A stretch of 64,000 nucleotides of DNA from Hyphomonadaceae bacterium (GTDB lineage: Bacteria; Pseudomonadota; Alphaproteobacteria; Caulobacterales; Hyphomonadaceae), in the NCBI GenBank assembly GCA_947474455.1, contig CANJIL010000002.1:119952-183951 (forward strand), read 5' to 3'. Both the position numbers and the translations under genes were made by a program. Of this stretch, positions 59,602 through 64,000 are shown piece by piece. A model generated the notes under the pieces. That model saw only the letters and a list, made by a program, of their open reading frames with translations. It was not told the origin of the DNA and searched no databases. How positions within the stretch are numbered: position 1 is the stretch's first letter; every line of letters starts with the position of its first letter.

Positions 59602-60774
59602 TTAGACCTCGACGATCTTCACGCCCTTCGGCGAGGCGGCTAGGGCGACCTTGCCGCTCTTCAGACGGAGGGCCATTTCGCCGAACACCTCCCGGCGCCA
59701 TCCTTTCAGCGCGGGAATGTCGGGATTGTCCTCGCGAGCCAGTTTTTCGAGGTCGGCGGAATTGGCAATCAATCGCGTTGCAACGCCCGCATCGTCCGAC
59801 ACCTGCTTCAACAACACTTTCAGCAGTTCGCCGACAGCTCCGGGCGGCGGGCCGGCCGACTCCGGCCGCTCCACATCCGGGGCATATTTGTCAGGTTCGT
59901 CGAGAGCCTGATTGATCGCGTGGATGAGGCCTTGCCCGTGCTTGGACTTGGCGAACCCGTTCGGAACAGCGCGCATCCGCTCGAGCGCGTCTGCTGTCCG
60001 TGGCTTCTGCTGCGCGATCTCCTGGATGGCGTCGTCCTTGAGGATGCGTCCGCGAGGTTTATCCGTTTCCTGGGCTACCCGCTCCCGCCAGGCCGCCACG
60101 TTCGCAAGCACAGCCAGATAATCGTTGCGATACTTCCGGACCTTCAGGCGCTTCCAGGCCAGATCGGGCTCGAACGCATAAATCTCGGGATCGAGCAGGC
60201 CTTCATGTTCATCTGCGATCCATTCGGCGCGATTCTGCTTCGCCAATTTGTCCGAGAGAATCCTGTAGATCTTGCGTAGATAGACGACGTCTCCACGCGC
60301 GTAGCGGAGCTGTTTCTCTGACAACGGCCGACGCGCCCAGTCGGTGAACTGCGAGGACTTGTCGACCGTGCCCTTCAGCACGCGGCTGACAAGGTTCTCG
60401 TAGCTGATCGAGTCACCCAGCCCGCACGCCATTGCCGCAACCTGCGTGTCGAAGATTGGCCCAGGCGGATGGCCGATCAGCCGGGTGAAGATTTCTAGGT
60501 CCTGCCGGGCGGCGTGGAACACTTTCACCCGCGAGGCGTCCGCCAGTAGCTTCAAGAGAGGGGAAAGGTCTATGCCCGTCGCAACTGGGTCGACTAGCAC
60601 GTCAAAATCCGCGTTTGCGACCTGGATCAGGCAGACCTGGGGCCAGTAGGTAGTTTCGCGATGGAACTCCGTATCTACAGCTAGGAAATCGCCGTCAGAC
60701 AGTATTTCGCAGGCTTCGACCAGCGCTAGCGTATCGGTGATCAGCCGGATCTCGCCGGTCTCGTCGTCGTTCAA
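59602..60774 (-). CDS. rnd: Ribonuclease D
   Basis: 3'-5' exoribonuclease for tRNA 3' ends. The 390-aa protein has DEDD motifs: FLAVDTEFHRETTYWP (exo I), KVFHAARQDLEIF (exo II) and the exo III with YARGDVVYLRKIY, plus HRDC-like C-terminal helices including the GRILKDDAIQEIAQQKP region. Divergent from aspS across about 124 bases. Confidence 0.95.
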   Translation of the reverse strand: MNDDETGEIRLITDTLALVEACEILSDGDFLAVDTEFHRETTYWPQVCLIQVANADFDVLVDPVATGIDLSPLLKLLADASRVKVFHAARQDLEIFTRLIGHPPGPIFDTQVAAMACGLGDSISYENLVSRVLKGTVDKSSQFTDWARRPLSEKQLRYARGDVVYLRKIYRILSDKLAKQNRAEWIADEHEGLLDPEIYAFEPDLAWKRLKVRKYRNDYLAVLANVAAWRERVAQETDKPRGRILKDDAIQEIAQQKPRTADALERMRAVPNGFAKSKHGQGLIHAINQALDEPDKYAPDVERPESAGPPPGAVGELLKVLLKQVSDDAGVATRLIANSADLEKLAREDNPDIPALKGWRREVFGEMALRLKSGKVALAASPKGVKIVEV

Positions 60775-60898
60775 AATCCCATGCCCCCGAATCGGCCGCC
60801 AGGCGATATTGACAAGCTCGACGGCGACATGCGCTTGTCCGCCCCATCTATCAAGCCAAATCCCCTGATTTGGCGGGAAAAGCAGGAGTTTTGTCGCG

Positions 60899-62683
60899 AT
60901 GCACGCTTACCGGACGCATACTTGCGGCCAGCTGCGCGCGGGTGATGTCGGGAATACTGTCCGTATTTCCGGCTGGGTTCACCGTAAACGCGACCACGGC
61001 GGTCTCCTTTTCGTGGACCTGCGGGACCATTACGGCCTGACCCAGTGTGTCATTACGCCGTCCAACCCCAATTTCGGGCGCCTGGAGCGGATCCGGGTGG
61101 AATCGGTCATCACGGTGACAGGCGAGGTGCTGGCGCGCGAGGGCTCGACTGTGAATGCTACCCTGCCGACCGGGGCGATAGAACTGAAGGTTTCCGATCT
61201 TGTGGTGATCTCCGAGGCGGAAGAGTTGCCGCTGCCTGTTTTCGCCGAGCCTGATTATCCGGAAGACGTTCGGCTCAAATATCGATTCCTCGACCTGCGC
61301 CGCGAGACGCTGCACGCCAACATCGTGACGCGCACGAAAGTCATCGCTTCGATGCGGAAGCGGATGCACGAGACCGGCTTCGCTGAGTATTCAACGCCGA
61401 TCCTGACGGCGTCCTCGCCCGAGGGCGCGCGCGACTTCCTCGTGCCGAGCCGCATCCATCAGGGCAAATTCTTCGCGCTGCCTCAGGCGCCGCAGCAGTA
61501 CAAGCAACTGCTGATGGTCGCCGGCTTCGACCGCTACTTCCAGATCGCACCGTGCTTCCGTGATGAAGACCCGCGCGCTGACCGTCTGCCGGGCGAGTTC
61601 TATCAGCTCGACTTGGAGATGAGCTTCGTGACGCAGGAAGACGTCTGGGAGACGATGGAGCCTGTGCTGCGTGGCGTGTTCGAGGAGTTCGGCAACGGCA
61701 AGCCCATCACGCAGAAATTCCCGCGCATTCCGTATGACGAGGCGGTACGCAAATACGGTTCGGACAAGCCTGACCTGCGCAACCCCATCGAGATGGGCAA
61801 TTTGTCGGAGCATTTTCGCGGATCCGGCTTCAAGGTCTTCGCCGGCATGCTGGAGAAGGACACCAAGGTTGAGGTGTGGGGCATTCCAGCGCCGGGCGGC
61901 GGCAGCCGCGCCTTTTGCGACAAGATGAATTCATGGGCCCAGCAACAAGGCCAGCCGGGCCTTGGCTATATCTTCTGGCGCGAAGGTGAAGAGGGCGGGG
62001 CAGGGCCGGTCGCCAAGAACATCGGGCCGGAGCGCACGGAAGCCATCCGCCAGCAGTTTGGCCTGAAGGTCGGCGACGCGGCGTTCTTCGTCGCGGGTCA
62101 GCCGGCCAGCTTCTACAAATTCGCGGGCGAGGCGCGGAGCCGCGTCGGCGTTGAGTTAAACCTGACGCAGGTCGATCAGTTTGCCTGCTGCTGGATCATC
62201 GACTTCCCGTTCTATGAATGGAACGAGGACGATAAGAAGATCGACTTCGCCCACAACCCGTTCTCTATGCCCCAAGGCGGCCTCGACGCGCTCAACAGCG
62301 CGGCCGACCCGCTGACGCTGAAGGCGTTTCAGTACGACATGGTCTGCAACGGTTACGAGATCGCGTCCGGCTCCATCCGAAACGCCAGCCCTGAGACGAT
62401 GGTAAAGGCCTTTGAGCTCACCGGCCTCTCTAAAGCCGACGTCGAAGCTCAGTTTGGCGGCATGTACCGGGCCTTCCAGTTCGGCGCCCCGCCCCATGGC
62501 GGCATGGCGGCGGGCGTCGACCGCATTGTAATGCTCATCTGTGGTGTCCAGAATCTGCGTGAGATCACCATGTTCCCCATGAACCAGCAGGCCCAGGATC
62601 TCCTGATGGGTGCTCCGAGCGAGGCGACAACCAAGCAGCTTCGCGAGTTGGGTATTCGCGTCGTTGCTCAGGAAAAGAAGTAA
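60899..62683 (+). CDS. aspS: Aspartyl-tRNA synthetase
   Basis: Class IIb synthetase charging tRNA-Asp. The 594-aa protein has an OB-fold anticodon domain ([26 protein letters not shown]), motif 2 ([22 protein letters not shown]), the GAD insertion with VAKNI and motif 3 with GVDRIVML. Length agrees with the bacterial type. Nothing abnormal. Confidence 0.98.
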   Translation: MHAYRTHTCGQLRAGDVGNTVRISGWVHRKRDHGGLLFVDLRDHYGLTQCVITPSNPNFGRLERIRVESVITVTGEVLAREGSTVNATLPTGAIELKVSDLVVISEAEELPLPVFAEPDYPEDVRLKYRFLDLRRETLHANIVTRTKVIASMRKRMHETGFAEYSTPILTASSPEGARDFLVPSRIHQGKFFALPQAPQQYKQLLMVAGFDRYFQIAPCFRDEDPRADRLPGEFYQLDLEMSFVTQEDVWETMEPVLRGVFEEFGNGKPITQKFPRIPYDEAVRKYGSDKPDLRNPIEMGNLSEHFRGSGFKVFAGMLEKDTKVEVWGIPAPGGGSRAFCDKMNSWAQQQGQPGLGYIFWREGEEGGAGPVAKNIGPERTEAIRQQFGLKVGDAAFFVAGQPASFYKFAGEARSRVGVELNLTQVDQFACCWIIDFPFYEWNEDDKKIDFAHNPFSMPQGGLDALNSAADPLTLKAFQYDMVCNGYEIASGSIRNASPETMVKAFELTGLSKADVEAQFGGMYRAFQFGAPPHGGMAAGVDRIVMLICGVQNLREITMFPMNQQAQDLLMGAPSEATTKQLRELGIRVVAQEKK

Positions 62684-62753
62684 ATCTTCGCAGGTCAGGC
62701 GTGGCGCTAACGATGCTTACTGCGCGGACATAAACCCTGAAATCATCAATGAC

Positions 62754-62786
62754 TGCTGGTGCTTTTGCGCCGAGCAGGCACCAGCA
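62754..62786 (+). terminator. Inverted repeat after aspS
   Basis: TGCTGGTGC (62754-62762) pairs perfectly with GCACCAGCA (62778-62786), 15-base loop, about 70 bases after aspS; AATTTACC follows. Possibly an mRNA end structure. It lacks a clear U-run. Confidence 0.35.
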
Positions 62787-62926
62787 AATTTACCTTCTAT
62801 CTTCTTAACGCTGTCGCGGAAATCGCAGGCACGGCGATAGGCAGACGCTAAAGGGCGGCCGCCACCCTGCATGTGTCCCGGAGTCACGCCCTGTGCCGTC
62901 TTCGGGAAAAAGGCCGGGAGAGGGTG

Positions 62927-63877
62927 ATGACTGACGGGGTTCGGGTCGTAGTGTTCGCCTCGCAGAAGGGCGGGTCTGGAAAGACTACCCTGTCGGGCCA
63001 TATCGCGGTTGAAGCGGAGCGCGTGGGCGATGGTCCAGTGGCGCTGATCGATACGGATCCGCAAGGCTCGCTGGCCAAATGGTGGAATGCGCGCAAGGCC
63101 TCGACGCCGGCGTTTGCGTAAGCCTCGCTGGAGGAACTCGATGCGTGCCTCGATCATCTCAAGAGCATCGGTTTCAAGCTAATCGTCATCGACACGCCAC
63201 CCGCGGTCACGCAGACGATTGCGCATGTCGTGCAGCGCGCCGACCTGGTCGTTGTGCCCACCCGTCCCAGCCCCCACGATCTTCGCGCGGTCGGCCCCAC
63301 GGTCGACATAGCCGACAGCCTGAGCAAGTCGCTGGTGTTCGTGGTCAATTCAGCGACACCGCGTGCGCGGATCACGTCCGAGACCGCCGTGGCTCTCTCG
63401 CAGCACGGCGTCGTCGCGCCGGTGACGCTGCATCATCGGGTCGGCTTTGCTGCTTCGATGATCGACGGGCGGACTGTTGGCGACATTCAGTCAGACTCGA
63501 AGTCGGCAGTCGAGGTTTCAGCCTTGTGGATGTATCTCCGGGGACGCCTTGCCAAGCTTTATGGCGGTGCTGACGTTTGGGCGGAGAAGGCGCGGGTCGA
63601 TTTTTCCACGGTGGTTTTGACGCCTGAATCGGCTCTGCAGTCTCAACTCGCAGGCCCCCCACTAGCCGCTCCAGACGACGAAGACGGCGAATGGGACGTC
63701 GATCTTCCTGCCTGGGCGAGCATGGCGGTCGCCAACGCTACGGCCAACAGGCGTCGGGCGACCGCTCAGCCTCGAACGAATGGACAGGTTGTGCCTCGTC
63801 CAGGAACTCAAGGCGCCGCAGTCGTCGAAGCCCCAGCGCCACCGGAACGCAACACTCTGGAGCGCCGCATCGGGTAG
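62927..63877 (+). pseudogene. ParA-family ATPase gene with an in-frame stop
   Basis: The full 317-codon frame from ATG 62927 shows a ParA/MinD-like ATPase: VFASQKGGSGKTTLSGHIA (deviant Walker A), ALIDTDPQGSLAKWW, then TAA at 63119-63121. The frame continues unchanged with LEELDACLDHLKSIGFKLIVIDTPPAVTQT (Walker B), DLVVVPTRPSPHDL and a C-terminal region with FVVNSATPRARI. A single substitution (for example CAA to TAA) explains the interruption. The downstream part could start at GTG 63230 but would lack the P-loop. The tail from about residue 230 is low-complexity. Confidence 0.75.
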
Positions 63878-64000
63878 CGTCCACTGAGGTGGTGTAAATT
63901 CGCTGACGGAGCGCTTCGGGCGCGCGGCCCGCAAGGGTCAGCGCGCGCCCGGGGCGCGGTCGGCGGGAGGGGTGGTCATCGGAGAATCCTGGCAGGGTGG
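63878..64000. other. Window end; possible insertion-sequence boundary
   Basis: GTCCACTGAGGTGGTGTAAATTCG after the ParA gene's stop resembles terminal sequences of some alphaproteobacterial IS elements, which often read TTTACACCAC at an end. Only 123 bases are visible and no transposase, so this is a guess. Confidence 0.2.

Noticed and set aside
62717..63157. 146-aa minus-strand open frame over the aspS-ParA gap
   Set aside because: Largely antisense to the ParA P-loop region; no recognisable domain.

Overview
This window is GC-rich alphaproteobacterial chromosome, almost entirely housekeeping genes. Several markers point to Caulobacterales or Hyphomonadaceae-like bacteria: an HdaA-type regulator of replication initiation, an iscR-desulfurase-sufBCDS-sufT-sufA island, the panB / TPR protein / bamB / der block, an NnrU-family membrane protein, and the ppk-ppx-rnd-aspS block. 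I assign no genus. Many genes overlap by ATGA, GTGA or TTGA junctions, indicating tight operons.

Layout. 0-9.2 kb: guaB and guaA (last steps to GMP) bracket a frameshifted tandem-TIR gene, two small conserved genes, an RsmB-type rRNA methyltransferase, a pair of tandem-duplicated membrane proteins and a PhoD-like phosphatase. 9.2-12.2 kb: a lipoprotein, an ArsC/Spx-like protein and a decay zone. The decay zone holds a DUF4130-UdgX repair gene whose uracil-DNA glycosylase half is broken, and probable debris of a secreted protein. 12.2-18 kb: a DUF6481 protein, NnrU, panB, a TPR protein, bamB and der. 18-29 kb: tyrS, a small DUF6572-like gene, an alpha/beta hydrolase and a complete SUF Fe-S assembly operon headed by an IscR-like regulator that has no cysteines. 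A lipoprotein gene is embedded in this operon. 29-39 kb: a diguanylate cyclase, an RhlE-type helicase, parE, a lytic-transglycosylase-like lipoprotein, a DacB-type peptidase and a Tat-exported phospholipase C. 39-43 kb: glnA and glnB, a histidine phosphatase, nnr and tRNA-Leu(UAG). 43-52 kb: the proteostasis series tig, clpP, clpX and lon, with a multiply broken 2-oxoglutarate/Fe(II) oxygenase gene between clpX and lon. 52-64 kb: purN and purM, a DUF2066-like protein with hdaA, ppk, ppx, rnd, aspS, and a ParA-type ATPase gene cut by an in-frame stop.

I do not see an unmistakable new multi-gene system. The points most worth following up are the tandem-TIR gene with a single-base frameshift beside guaB, the cysteine-free IscR on an otherwise complete SUF operon with an embedded lipoprotein, the repeat/hairpin array directly before clpX, and the clear genetic decay of the UdgX, oxygenase and ParA-like genes while every core gene around them is intact.
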